Positions 26,449 through 35,132 are shown, counted from the stretch's first letter. The stretch is DNA of 58,715 nucleotides from an uncultured Collinsella sp. (GCA_900551815.1 URXE01000002.1:1-58715), one strand, 5' to 3'. Numbers and translations are program-made. Notes: generated from the sequence alone by a model not told the origin.

Positions 26449-27327
26449 GTGTACGATCGACGACTTGAGGCCATATCGGCCGCCGCGGAGCTGGGAAGCT
26501 TCTCGCGTGCGGCGGCAAAATTGCGCGTGTCGACTCCGGCACTCGTCAAGCAGGTGTCGGGCTTCGAGGCCGAGTTCGGCATCACGCTGTTCGAGCGCTC
26601 GCATTCGGGCGTCAAAGTGACGCCGGCGGGTGCGTTACTGGTAGACGACGCGCGTTCGATCATGCGGCAGTCCGAGGACGCGCTGCGCCGTGCCCGACGT
26701 GCAGCGGGCGATGGCGGGGCCGTGCGCCTGGGCGTGTCGATGATGTGCCCGGGGCGCCAAACGCTGTCGATGTGGTCGGGCGTACACGAGCTGGAACCGT
26801 CGCTGCGATTTGAGATCGTGCCGGTAAGCGATCTCTATGACGAGCGCGAGACCGTCATGCGCAGCTTGGGCCGCGAGGTCGATGTGGTGCAGTCGAGTTT
26901 TTCGACCCCGCGCTGGGGTGACGCCTGCCAAAAGCTCCGCATTGTCAACGTGCCGTTTTATATCGACCTGCCGCGCACGAGCCCGCTGGCGCGCAAGAAT
27001 CGCATTACGGTCGCCGACTTGGAGGGCATGCGCCTGCGCGTGCTCCGTCACGGCAACGACGCTATGGACAGTCTGCGCATCGACCTGTTGGCCGACGGCG
27101 GCGTAGACGTGATCGACGTGGACAGCTTTGACTTTGCGCTCTTTAACGAGGCAGAGGAAAAGGGTGACGCGGTGCTCACCTGCGGGGCGTGGTCGGGGGT
27201 GCACCCAGCCTTTGTGGGCGTGCCGTTCCTGTGCGGCCGTGAGGTGCCGGTCTTTTTGCACTATCCGCTCGAGCCCACCCTCCAAGTCCAAAAATTCGTC
27301 AACGCCATGGCCCAACTCCTCAACTAG
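26449..27327 (+). CDS. LysR-family transcriptional regulator
   Basis: The GTG at 26449 follows GGGAG by six bases; an ATG at 26416 lacks a site and would add residues before the usual start. The 292-residue product opens with the LysR winged helix (RLEAISAAAELGSFSRAAAKLRV), followed by FERSHSGVKVTPAG and an effector-binding domain. It diverges from the SDR-MFS-Gfo/Idh genes across a 233-base gap, the usual layout for a LysR regulator and its target. A clear T-N11-A site could not be singled out in the gap. Confidence 0.9.
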   Translation: MYDRRLEAISAAAELGSFSRAAAKLRVSTPALVKQVSGFEAEFGITLFERSHSGVKVTPAGALLVDDARSIMRQSEDALRRARRAAGDGGAVRLGVSMMCPGRQTLSMWSGVHELEPSLRFEIVPVSDLYDERETVMRSLGREVDVVQSSFSTPRWGDACQKLRIVNVPFYIDLPRTSPLARKNRITVADLEGMRLRVLRHGNDAMDSLRIDLLADGGVDVIDVDSFDFALFNEAEEKGDAVLTCGAWSGVHPAFVGVPFLCGREVPVFLHYPLEPTLQVQKFVNAMAQLLN

Positions 27328-27343
27328 CTCATCCTTACAAAAC

Positions 27344-27371
27344 GAGGCCCTGGCCAAACGGCCAGGGCCTC
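27344..27371 (+). terminator. terminator of the LysR gene
   Basis: GAGGCCCTGGCC pairs perfectly with GGCCAGGGCCTC around a short loop; ACTTTTATT follows. Confidence 0.75.
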
Positions 27372-27413
27372 ACCAACTTTTATTCTGTTTTAATGACGGG
27401 TTGATTGCGCGCA

Positions 27414-27519
27414 GGAGGTCTCCCAGGCGGGCCGGGGTGTAACCTCCGTGCTCAAACATTCTCGCTTCGCTGCGAAACTGCGCGCGGAAGTTACACCCCG
27501 GCCCGCCTGGGAGACCTCC
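27414..27519. repeat. perfect 30-bp inverted repeat between convergent genes
   Basis: Positions 27414-27443 and 27490-27519 are exact inverted copies; each arm contains TCTCCCAGGCGGGCC or its complement. The 46-base interior holds CGCTTCGCTGCGAAACTGCG and partly continues the pairing (CTCCGTGC with GCGCGGAAG). It lies just before the stop codon of the ABC gene at 27535. Confidence 0.8.
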
Positions 27520-27534
27520 GTGGAACAAACCTAC

Positions 27535-29454
27535 CTACTCGAGCTCAAACGCTCCGGTGTAGAGCTGGTAGTAATATCCGCGCTTGGCGATCAGCTCGTC
27601 GTGGTTGCCACGCTCGATGATGCGGCCGTGGTCCAGACAGATGATCGCATCGGAGTTGCGCACGGTGGACAGACGGTGCGCGATGACAAACGTCGTGCGG
27701 CCTTCCATGAGCTTGTCCATGCCGGCCTGCACGATAGCCTCGGTGCGGGTGTCGATGGAGCTCGTGGCCTCGTCCAGAATCATCGCCGGCGGATCGGCGA
27801 CGGCGGCGCGTGCGATCGAAATCAGCTGGCGCTGGCCCTGCGACAGCTGCGCGCCGTTGCCGGTGAGCATGGTGTCGTAGCCGTCGGGCAGGCGGGTGAT
27901 AAAGTCGTCGGCGCCCGCGAGCTTGGCCGCCGCGATGCACTCCTCGTCGGTAGCGTCCAGGTTGCCGTAGCGGATGTTATCCATCACGGTGCCGGTGAAC
28001 AGGTTCACGTCCTGCAGCACGACGCCCAGCGAGCGGCGCAGATCGGCCTTGCGGATCTTGTTGACGTTGATGCCGTCGTAGCGGATCTTGCCGTCGGCGA
28101 TGTCGTAGAAGCGGTTGATGAGGTTGGTGATGGTCGTCTTGCCGGCACCGGTGGCGCCGACAAACGCGACCTTCTGGCCCGGCTTGGCAAACACGGACAC
28201 GCCGTGCAGCACCTCGTGGTCGGGCGTGTAGCCAAAGTCGACGTTGTCCATGACCAGGTCGCCGCGCAGCGGTACATACTCGATCTCGCCGGTTGCGCGG
28301 TGCGGATGCTTCCATGCCCACATGCCGGTGTGGTGGTCGGCTTCCTCGAACTCCCAGGTCTCGGGGTTCACCTGCGCGTTGACGAGCGTCACGTAGCCTT
28401 CGTCGGCCTCGGGCTTCTCGTCGATGAGCTCAAAGATACGGTCGGCGCCGGCGAGGCCCATGACCACGGCGTTGATCTGCTGCGAGATCTGGCCGATCTG
28501 CCCGCAGAACTGCTTGGTCATGTTGAGGAACGGCACCACGACGGCGATGGACAGCGCCATGCCCGAGATGCTCAGGTTGGGCACGCCCAGCGCCAGGAAA
28601 ATGCCGCCGGCCAGTGCGACCAGCACGTAGAGCAGGTTGCCCAGGTTCATAAGGATGGGCATGAGGATGTTGGCGTACATGTTGGCCTTCTGCGAGACCT
28701 CGAAGAGCTTTTCGTTGCGCTCGTCAAAATCGGCCTCGGCGGCAGACTCGTGGCAGAATGCCTTGACGACCTTCTGGCCGTTCATGACTTCCTCGATGTG
28801 GCCCTCGACCACGCCGAGCTCGGTCTGCTGTGCAATAAAGAAGCGCGCGGAGTTGGAGCCGAGCAGCTTGGTCATAAAGGTCATAAAGGCGACGCCGGCC
28901 ACAATGACCAGGCACATCCACACGCTGTAGTAGAGCATGATAAAGAACACCGTGACGATGACGATGGTCGTCATGAGCAGGTTGGGCAGCGACTGGCTGA
29001 TCATCTGGCGCAGCGTGTCGATGTCGTTGGTGTAGTGGCTCATGATGTCACCGCGCTGATGCGTGTCGAAGTAGCGGATCGGCAGGTCCTGCATGCGGTT
29101 GAACATCTTCTCGCGCAGCTTCTCGAGCGAACCCTGCGTGACGATGGCCATGGCGCGGTTCCAGAAGAGCGAGGACAGGATGCCGACGCCGTAGATGCAG
29201 GCGAGGGTGGTCACGAGCTGCAGAATCTTGGGCTGCGCAGCTTCCCAATCGCCCGACTGCCACGATTCGCTAATAATCTGCAGGGCGCTCTGAAGGAAGG
29301 TCGCGCCGATGGAGTTGATGATGGCGCAGAGTACCACGCCGACGACGACGAGGGGCAAAAGCACGGGGTAGAAGCCGAAGAGCGTCTTGATGAGGCGCGA
29401 CATGGTGCCACCCTTGCGGTTGAGCGCGCGCTCGGCGGTCGTTGCCTTACTCAT
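27535..29454 (-). CDS. ABC exporter half-transporter, second subunit
   Basis: Start at 29454, with GGAGG upstream and an eight-base overlap with the preceding ABC gene, so translation is probably coupled. The 639-residue protein has six membrane helices (residues ~20-330) and an ATPase domain with GATGAGKTT (Walker A), LSQGQRQLISIARA (signature) and MILDEATSSID (Walker B). An extra ~50-residue loop before the nucleotide domain (WEFEEADHHTGMWAWKHPH) is characteristic of the larger subunit of heterodimeric exporters. Together with the first subunit it probably exports drugs, peptides or lipids. Confidence 0.9.
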   Translation of the reverse strand: MSKATTAERALNRKGGTMSRLIKTLFGFYPVLLPLVVVGVVLCAIINSIGATFLQSALQIISESWQSGDWEAAQPKILQLVTTLACIYGVGILSSLFWNRAMAIVTQGSLEKLREKMFNRMQDLPIRYFDTHQRGDIMSHYTNDIDTLRQMISQSLPNLLMTTIVIVTVFFIMLYYSVWMCLVIVAGVAFMTFMTKLLGSNSARFFIAQQTELGVVEGHIEEVMNGQKVVKAFCHESAAEADFDERNEKLFEVSQKANMYANILMPILMNLGNLLYVLVALAGGIFLALGVPNLSISGMALSIAVVVPFLNMTKQFCGQIGQISQQINAVVMGLAGADRIFELIDEKPEADEGYVTLVNAQVNPETWEFEEADHHTGMWAWKHPHRATGEIEYVPLRGDLVMDNVDFGYTPDHEVLHGVSVFAKPGQKVAFVGATGAGKTTITNLINRFYDIADGKIRYDGINVNKIRKADLRRSLGVVLQDVNLFTGTVMDNIRYGNLDATDEECIAAAKLAGADDFITRLPDGYDTMLTGNGAQLSQGQRQLISIARAAVADPPAMILDEATSSIDTRTEAIVQAGMDKLMEGRTTFVIAHRLSTVRNSDAIICLDHGRIIERGNHDELIAKRGYYYQLYTGAFELE

Positions 29455-31261
29455 GTGCCTCGCCTCCTTCCTGGGTCTGAGCTTGTGTTGCGGATGCCTC
29501 GGTGTCGGCTTCGACGGCCTCTTCGCCCTCGGCAGACATCTTGTTCTGCGAGGTAAAGGTCTCGCGGTAGATCTCGCTCGTCTTAAGCAACTCATCATGG
29601 TTGCCGATCTGCGCGATACGGCCGCCCTCCATGACGATGATGCGGTCTGCATCCTGTACGGAGCTGATGCGCTGGGCGATGATGAGCTTGGTCGTGTTGG
29701 GCAGATAGCTTGCCAGCCCTGCGCGGATCTTGGCGTCGGTCTTGGTGTCGACGGCGCTGGTGGAGTCGTCCAGGATCAAGATCTTGGGGCGACGCAGCAG
29801 GGCACGCGCAATGCACAGGCGCTGCTTCTGACCGCCGGAAACATTGGAGCCGCCCTGTTCGATCCAGGTGTCATAGCCCTTGGGGAAGCCATCGACAAAC
29901 TCGTCGGCGCAGGCCAGGTGCGCGGCCTCGCGAACCTCTTCGTCGGTGGCATTCGGGTCTCCCCAACGCAGATTCTCGGCGATGGTGCCGCTAAACAGCA
30001 CGTTTTTCTGCAGCACCATGGCGACCTGGTGGCGCAGCGCGTCCAGGTCGTAGTCGCGCACGTCCATGCCGCCCACGCGCACGGTGCCTTCGGTCGCGTC
30101 GTACAGGCGGGCAATGAGGTTTACGAGCGTGGACTTGGCCGAGCCGGTGCCGCCGATGATGCCGATGGTCTCGCCGCTCTTAATGTGCAGGTCGATGTCG
30201 TCGAGCGCCTGGCGTTTCGCATGCGCGGAATACTTAAAGCTCACGTGGTCAAAGTCGATGGAGCCGTCGGCAACCTCGAGCACGGGCTTGGTCGGGTTGG
30301 CGATCGTGGGCTCGGCGGCAAGCACCTCGGTAATGCGGTGCGCCGATTCGTCGGCCATAGTTACCATGACAAAGATCATCGACAGCTGCATCAGGCTCAT
30401 GAGGATCTGGAAACCGTAGGTAAAGATCGAAGAGAGCTGGCCCACGTCGAACAGCGTGCCCTGGCTCGTGATGATGAGCTTGGAGCCCAGGTAGATGATG
30501 ACGACAAACGCGCCGTTGACGCAGATGTTCATCATGGGGTTGTTAAAGGCGAGCAGCTTCTCGGCGCGGGTGAAGTCCATCTGGACGTCGCGCGCGGCGG
30601 TCGCGAACTTCTCCTTCTCAAAGTCTTCGCGCACGTAGCTCTTAACCACGCGCATGCCGGTGACGTTTTCCTCGACGGACTCGTTAAGGGCATCGTACTT
30701 GTGGAACACGCGCGAGAAGATGGGGCGCACCTTAAAGATGATAAAGAACAGTCCAAAGCCCAGCAGCGGAATGATGACCAGGTAGACCATGGCGACGCTG
30801 CCGCCCATGATAAACGCCATGGTAAAGGCGAAGATCAATACCAGCGGCGCGCGCACGGCGATACGGATGATCATCATAAAGGCCTGCTGCACGTTGTTGA
30901 TATCGGTGGTCAGGCGTGTGACGAGCGAGGAGCTCGAGAACTCATCGATGTTGGCAAAGCTGAACGTCTGGATCTTGTAGAACAGGTCGTGACGCAGGTT
31001 CTTGGCGAACCCGCAACTCGCATGGCTGCAGGTGACGCCGGCAGCGGCGCCAAAAGCAAGCGATGTTAGCGCGATGAGCACCAAAAAGCTTGCGGTGGGA
31101 AGCATCTCGGCTACGGTGGCGCCGTCTTTGATGGCGTCGATTAAGTTGGCGGTGATAAATGGAATCAGCATCTCGCAGAGCACCTCGCCAAGCACGAGCA
31201 ACGGCGTGGCAACGGTGACTTTCATATAGTCGCGGATGCTTCCCATGAGGGTTTTAATCAT
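29447..31261 (-). CDS. ABC exporter half-transporter, first subunit
   Basis: The 604-residue product has six membrane helices followed by an ATPase domain with GGTGSAKST (Walker A), VSGGQKQRLCIARA (signature) and ILILDDSTSAVD, where Asp replaces the catalytic Glu after Walker B. That is the usual sign of the degenerate site of a heterodimeric exporter, matching the Glu-bearing partner downstream. The C-tail is acidic and Thr/Gln-rich. It overlaps the MarR gene by eight bases, so the three genes form one operon. Confidence 0.9.
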   Translation of the reverse strand: MIKTLMGSIRDYMKVTVATPLLVLGEVLCEMLIPFITANLIDAIKDGATVAEMLPTASFLVLIALTSLAFGAAAGVTCSHASCGFAKNLRHDLFYKIQTFSFANIDEFSSSSLVTRLTTDINNVQQAFMMIIRIAVRAPLVLIFAFTMAFIMGGSVAMVYLVIIPLLGFGLFFIIFKVRPIFSRVFHKYDALNESVEENVTGMRVVKSYVREDFEKEKFATAARDVQMDFTRAEKLLAFNNPMMNICVNGAFVVIIYLGSKLIITSQGTLFDVGQLSSIFTYGFQILMSLMQLSMIFVMVTMADESAHRITEVLAAEPTIANPTKPVLEVADGSIDFDHVSFKYSAHAKRQALDDIDLHIKSGETIGIIGGTGSAKSTLVNLIARLYDATEGTVRVGGMDVRDYDLDALRHQVAMVLQKNVLFSGTIAENLRWGDPNATDEEVREAAHLACADEFVDGFPKGYDTWIEQGGSNVSGGQKQRLCIARALLRRPKILILDDSTSAVDTKTDAKIRAGLASYLPNTTKLIIAQRISSVQDADRIIVMEGGRIAQIGNHDELLKTSEIYRETFTSQNKMSAEGEEAVEADTEASATQAQTQEGGEAHE

Positions 31262-31760
31262 CCAGTTCCTCCCAGGTTACGCGGATTTTATCGAGCATTT
31301 CGGCGAGGTCCTCGCGCTCGTCGTGGGTGAGCGCACTAAAGGCCCGTTCTCTAAAGCGGATGCGGGCCGCCTGGTCGATGCGGGCGTTTTCCCGGCCGGT
31401 TTCGGTCAGGCGAATGGTGAGTTGCCGTCGATCCTTGGGGTTACGGCTGCGCTCGATGAGACCGTTGAGCTCGAGCTTGGACAGGATCTCGGAAAGTGAC
31501 CCCGGCTTGAGGTCAAAGTGCATGCCGAGCTCCTGCTGCGACATCTCGCCGCCGGGTTGCTTGGCCAGCAGGCAGATGATGGGTGCCTTGCCGGACACGC
31601 CTCCGCCATGAAAATGCATGTAATGGCCGCAAAAGCCCAGGCCGCTCAGGATGCGCTTGGCAAGCTTGTCTTCCGAGCTAACCGCTTCGGGTGCATCCGC
31701 CGACCGTGACGGGTCGCCGCCGGGCTCGTGCGAACAAAGGCTAAGAGGTTCATCGCACAT
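31254..31760 (-). CDS. MarR-family regulator of the ABC exporter operon
   Basis: The 168-residue product carries a winged helix with MSQQELGMHFDLKPGSLSEILSKLELNGLIERSRNPKDRRQLTIRLTETG, the MarR recognition helix and wing. About 45 N-terminal residues are extra and include His/Cys-containing stretches (CSHEPGG, CGHYMHFHGGG). It is first in the operon and overlaps the ABC gene. AGGAG is 12 bases from the ATG, rather long. It likely represses its own operon until the exported compound binds. Confidence 0.88.
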   Translation of the reverse strand: MCDEPLSLCSHEPGGDPSRSADAPEAVSSEDKLAKRILSGLGFCGHYMHFHGGGVSGKAPIICLLAKQPGGEMSQQELGMHFDLKPGSLSEILSKLELNGLIERSRNPKDRRQLTIRLTETGRENARIDQAARIRFRERAFSALTHDEREDLAEMLDKIRVTWEELDD

Positions 31761-31784
31761 GAATTAGTGCTGCTCCTTTCTTTA

Positions 31785-31814
31785 GTTAGGTAGAGGAATT
31801 GTTTTGTGCCTAAC
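31785..31814 (-). promoter_or_regulatory. probable MarR operator
   Basis: GTTAGG (31785-31790) and CCTAAC (31809-31814) are inverted, and lie just upstream of the MarR start. Such spaced TTAGG/CCTAA pairs are usual for autoregulating MarR proteins. Confidence 0.45.
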
Positions 31815-31862
31815 CAATTTAGGAGCATGAGAAATGAATGTCAAGGTACCAAACTTATTAAG

Positions 31863-32015
31863 TTACGGCGTTTTGCCAAACGCCGTAACCGCTCGACGCT
31901 GCAAACGTTCCTAAGCGGCAATCTGGCGTTCAATCGTCGGGCATGGCCACAAGGCCTATGCCTTCCTCTTTCACGCCACCTTGCTCGCTTAGGAACGCTT
32001 TCGCTGTCCGTCCTC
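31863..32015 (+). other. structured element family E, copy 2
   Basis: It starts with a perfect hairpin TTACGGCGTTT/AAACGCCGTAA (31863-31888), then CGACGCTGC, an arm CGTTCCTAAGCG (31906-31917) that pairs with CGCTTAGGAACG (31986-31997), an inner GGGCAT/ATGCC hairpin, the conserved TTTCACGCCACCTTG and TCGCTGTCCGTCCTC (32001-32015). Copy 1 at 44925-45075 has the same parts in the same order with different but still pairing stems. Confidence 0.7.
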
Positions 32016-32064
32016 AATCTGTGATTCCGCCACGGTCCGTTTCGGTGCATGCAATCCCTTGGGA

Positions 32065-32120
32065 TAGTCGTTGGGGACGTTCTTGTTTGACTAGTCATTT
32101 AAGAACGTCCCCAACGACTA
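32065..32120. repeat. 56-bp palindrome following element E, copy 2
   Basis: TAGTCGTTGGGGACGTTCTT and its inverted copy flank a centre containing GACTAGTC. An equally long copy lies at 45134-45189, also about 50-60 bases after an E element. Confidence 0.8.
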
Positions 32121-32254
32121 GTTTCCTCCTTCCCGTAACCTTTCCGCAACAATGCGCTCTTCGCGACCCCTAGCGACCGCTCGCAACGTCCCCTGCGCTA
32201 CACTTAGTTGCACTGTGGCGCCGTTGCGCCGCGCCCGATCCAAGGGGGACACTC

Positions 32255-33079
32255 ATGAAGAACACTCAGCTGCTGCTGATTAACGATATGTGCGGCTACG
32301 GCAAGGTCGCGCTTTCCGCCATGCTGCCGGTGCTGTCGCACATGGGCTACCGCATCCACAACCTGCCGACGGCGCTGGTGTCCGATACGCTCAACTATCC
32401 CAAGTTCTACATCCACGACACCACCGAGTACGTGCGCCAAAGCCTCGCTATCTGGGAGGAGCTCGGCTTTGAGTTCGACGCTATCTCGACCGGCTTTATC
32501 GTGACCGAGGAAGAGACGCGCATCATCTCGGACTTTTGCCACCGTCGTGCGCAAAAGGGCACCAAGGTGTTCGTCGACCCCATCATGGGCGACAACGGCA
32601 AGCTCTATGCGGGCGTGCCCGAGTCCACGATTGGCCTTATGCGGCATCTGCTGGAGTGCGCAGACTACGCGGTGCCCAACTATACCGAGGCATGTCTGCT
32701 CACCGATACGCCTATCGCCGAGCAAATCACGCCCGACGAGGCCCGCGCCCTTGTGGACGCCGTGCGCGAGCTGGGTGCCAAGTCGGTGGTCATTACGAGT
32801 GCCGTGGTCAATGGCACGAACGCGGTTATCGGTTACGACCATGTGGCGGGGGAGTACTTTACGATTCCCTTTGAGCTCATTCCGGTTTATTTCCCGGGCA
32901 CGGGCGACACGTTCTCGGCGGTGCTCGTCGGCCGCGTTATGGCAGGCTGGAGTCTGCAGCGCGCGACGTCCGATGCCATGCGCGTGGTGGCCGAGCTTAT
33001 CGAACGCAATGCCGACCAAGAGGACAAATCGGCCGGTCTTCCCATCGAGGCCTGTCTGGATGTGATCGACCATGAGTAA
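32255..33079 (+). CDS. pdxY: pyridoxal/pyridoxamine kinase
   Basis: AGGGGGA precedes the ATG. The 274-residue ribokinase-fold protein has the pyridoxal kinase layout: NDMCGYGKVALSAMLPVL near the start (substrate loop), VDPIMGDNGKLY near 110, NYTEACLLT near 148 and PGTGDTFSAVLVG near 218, where Asp is the catalytic base. It would phosphorylate vitamin B6 forms to the active cofactor. It overlaps the downstream TIGR04076 gene by eight bases, so they are co-translated. Symbol pdxY or pdxK is a matter of naming. Confidence 0.85.
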   Translation: MKNTQLLLINDMCGYGKVALSAMLPVLSHMGYRIHNLPTALVSDTLNYPKFYIHDTTEYVRQSLAIWEELGFEFDAISTGFIVTEEETRIISDFCHRRAQKGTKVFVDPIMGDNGKLYAGVPESTIGLMRHLLECADYAVPNYTEACLLTDTPIAEQITPDEARALVDAVRELGAKSVVITSAVVNGTNAVIGYDHVAGEYFTIPFELIPVYFPGTGDTFSAVLVGRVMAGWSLQRATSDAMRVVAELIERNADQEDKSAGLPIEACLDVIDHE

Positions 33080-33401
33080 TGCTGGCGAGGGCGGCGCCAA
33101 GCCTGCGGGCGGGGGCAAGCCGCTCGGTGCCCCGCGCGGCAAGCGCCCACGTATTCGCATTAGCTGCGTGGACCAGCTGGGCACATGCCGCTGCCATCAC
33201 GGGCACAAGCCGGGTGACGTCTTCGACTTCGACCGCGACCGCGGCAAGATGTGCGCCATGGCCTGCCATGTGGGCTTTCCCTATATCGATATCTTGCGCT
33301 ATGGCGGAACCGTGCCCGGCAACGAGCCTGGTACGGCAAAGTTCTGCTGTCCCGAGGTCGATACGCTGAACGTCTGGCTTGCCGAGATCGTCGACGAGTA
33401 G
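33072..33401 (+). CDS. TIGR04076-family small Cys-rich protein
   Basis: Its ATG lies inside the end of the pyridoxal kinase gene. The 109-residue product has a Pro/Gly/Lys-rich N-tail, then CHHGHKPGDVFDF, GKMCAMACHVGFPYIDILRYGG and FCCPEVDTLNVWL, matching TIGR04076 proteins (about 90 residues, conserved Gly-His-Lys and Cys-Pro). The role of the family is unknown; several Cys and His could bind metal. Its overlap with a vitamin B6 kinase is a hint only. Confidence 0.75.
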   Translation: MSNAGEGGAKPAGGGKPLGAPRGKRPRIRISCVDQLGTCRCHHGHKPGDVFDFDRDRGKMCAMACHVGFPYIDILRYGGTVPGNEPGTAKFCCPEVDTLNVWLAEIVDE

Positions 33402-33409
33402 TCGAGCGC

Positions 33410-33442
33410 AATGTGACAAAGGGACAGTCCCTTTGTCACATT
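33410..33442. repeat. 33-bp dispersed palindrome, copy 3
   Basis: A perfect copy: AATGTGACAAAGGGAC, central A, GTCCCTTTGTCACATT. It begins eight bases after the TIGR04076 stop. Confidence 0.85.
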
Positions 33443-33465
33443 CGCCGGGGCTGCCCCTTCTTTTT

Positions 33466-33565
33466 TGCTTATAATCCTAAATCTCTGCATTTCATCCGAT
33501 TTTAGGTTCTAAAAACTCTTCATTTCATCGATAATCAAGCATATAAACTCTGCATTTCATTCGAT
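33466..33565 (+). promoter_or_regulatory. promoter -10 and three 21-bp direct repeats before the AAA ATPase gene
   Basis: TGCTTATAAT at 33466-33475 is a good extended -10. Downstream, CTCTGCATTTCAT-like repeats start at 33483, 33516 and 33548 (period 32-33, three turns), each continuing to CGAT. They fill the leader and end about 20 bases before the start codon, so they could be an operator or control RNA/plasmid-like replication; an operator is the simpler view. Confidence 0.5.
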
Positions 33566-33584
33566 GATATTGAGAGGAGAGCCT

Positions 33585-34946
33585 ATGCTGCGCAGGAAAA
33601 TAGCGGCAGAGCTGGAGCGTTGGCTGAAGTCTTCCGAGCAAAAGGCCTTGTTCATTACGGGTTCTCGCCAGATTGGCAAAAGCTATTCGATTCGCGCATT
33701 TGGCAAAGCCAACCATGCAACCTACATCGAGCTTAACCTCATGGAAAATCGCCAGGCAAAAGATGCTCTTCTCGAGGCGCGGAATGCCGATGATTTCATC
33801 AGCAGGGTGACGCTTCTTTCGGGAAAGTCGATTGCGCCAGGCAAAACGCTTGTGTTTATCGATGAGGTCCAAGAGGCCCCCGACATCATGACGATGGCAA
33901 AGTTCCTTGTTGAGGACGGGAGGTGCCGCTGGGTGTTTTCGGGGTCAATGCTCGGGACCCAGTTCAAGGGCGTCAGGTCCTATCCCGTGGGGTATGTCCA
34001 CGAGCTTAGGATGTTCCCGCTCGATTTTGAGGAGTTTTGCTGGGCAACCGGAGTGAGCGAGGGGGCTCGCCAAACGATACGTGACGCGTGTATCAGCGAG
34101 AGGCCCATTCCTGATTACATTCATGACGCGATGATGGCAAACTTCAGGACCTATACCGTTGTCGGCGGAATGCCGGAGGTCGTGCAGCGTTTCCTTGACA
34201 CGCAGGGCGACCTTGCCTCTGTTCGTCAGCTACAGTCCGAGCTCAACGAACAGTACCGACGGGATATTTCCAAGTATGCAAGCGGGCGTGCCCTTCAGGT
34301 GCAGAGCATCTACGATCAGCTCCCCATTATGCTTGAGGGCGAACACAAGCGTTTCGTGCTCAATTCCATTGACCCCAAGGCGCATTATGAGAAGTACCAG
34401 CGAGATTTTGTCTGGCTTGTCGATGCCGGCGTTGCTCTCAAAGCCGATATCGTAACCGAGCCAAAGTCGCCCCTGCTCAAGACGGCACGGCCATCGCAGT
34501 TCAAGCTATACCAATCGGATACGGGCATGTTGATGGCGCGCTACCCCGTTGGAGTCGCCCAAGCGGCGTATCTTGATAGCAAGGAGCCCAATCTGGGCGG
34601 CATTTACGAAAACGTGGTGGCCCAGCAGCTGGCTGCCCAAAATCGCCAGCTTTACTACTATCAGACAAAAAAGCGCGGTGAAGTGGACTTTGTGGTCGAC
34701 GGACCGGATGGGACGGCTGTTCCGATCGAGGTTAAATCGGGCTCCTATTACCACGCGCACGCTGCGCTCGGTCATGTGCTTGATACGGCTGAATATGGCG
34801 TAAGGCTCGGGATTGTTTTCTCGAGAGGCAACGTTGAGCGCAACGGAGCGGTTCTCTATTTGCCGCTATATGCGACCTGGGCCCTTTCGGATGTTTTGGG
34901 CGACTCCTGCGCCGAGGGGATAAAGCTGGAGGTCAAGCCGGTCTAG
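33585..34946 (+). CDS. AAA ATPase with DUF4143 C-terminal domain
   Basis: GGAGAG precedes the ATG at 33585. The 453-residue product has FITGSRQIGKSYSI (Walker A, near 25-35), LVFIDEVQEAP (Walker B, near 90) and VFSGSMLG (sensor), then DUF4143 with GGMPEVVQRFL and GGIYENVVAQQL. Near the end GEVDFVVDG...VPIEVKSG resembles a PD-(D/E)xK nuclease-like site. Such ATPases are very common in gut bacteria, often strain-variable, and lack an established function. Codon use is more A/T-rich than the neighbours, which hints at horizontal gain. Confidence 0.85.
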   Translation: MLRRKIAAELERWLKSSEQKALFITGSRQIGKSYSIRAFGKANHATYIELNLMENRQAKDALLEARNADDFISRVTLLSGKSIAPGKTLVFIDEVQEAPDIMTMAKFLVEDGRCRWVFSGSMLGTQFKGVRSYPVGYVHELRMFPLDFEEFCWATGVSEGARQTIRDACISERPIPDYIHDAMMANFRTYTVVGGMPEVVQRFLDTQGDLASVRQLQSELNEQYRRDISKYASGRALQVQSIYDQLPIMLEGEHKRFVLNSIDPKAHYEKYQRDFVWLVDAGVALKADIVTEPKSPLLKTARPSQFKLYQSDTGMLMARYPVGVAQAAYLDSKEPNLGGIYENVVAQQLAAQNRQLYYYQTKKRGEVDFVVDGPDGTAVPIEVKSGSYYHAHAALGHVLDTAEYGVRLGIVFSRGNVERNGAVLYLPLYATWALSDVLGDSCAEGIKLEVKPV

Positions 34947-34957
34947 GGCCAGTCCCG

Positions 34958-34990
34958 GATGTGACAAAGGGACAGTCCCTTTGTCACATT
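34958..34990. repeat. 33-bp dispersed palindrome, copy 4
   Basis: Perfect except for the outermost base pair. It lies 11 bases after the ATPase stop. Confidence 0.85.
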
Positions 34991-34993
34991 CAT

Positions 34994-35087
34994 GAGTGTG
35001 GATTTTCTCCCACCGAGATAACGAGCGTGGATTTTCTCCCGTTTAGAGCGCACTCGAACGCTCAAAGTGGGAGAAAATCCACGCTCG
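34994..35087. repeat. inverted repeat with an extra direct copy of one arm
   Basis: CGAGCGTGGATTTTCTCCCG... at 35022-35050 pairs with 35059-35087 over 29 bases with four mismatches and an eight-base loop. An additional partial left arm, GAGTGTGGATTTTCTCCCA, lies at 34994-35012. It sits between convergent genes and could stop transcription. Confidence 0.7.
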
Positions 35088-35132
35088 TTTTATGCCGATG
35101 GCGTGGCCCGTGTGCCCGCGCCGCCCGAGCGC

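Noticed and set aside
27448..29556. 702-codon plus-strand frame
   Set aside because: Antisense to the ABC subunit and begins inside the inverted repeat; no protein family seen.
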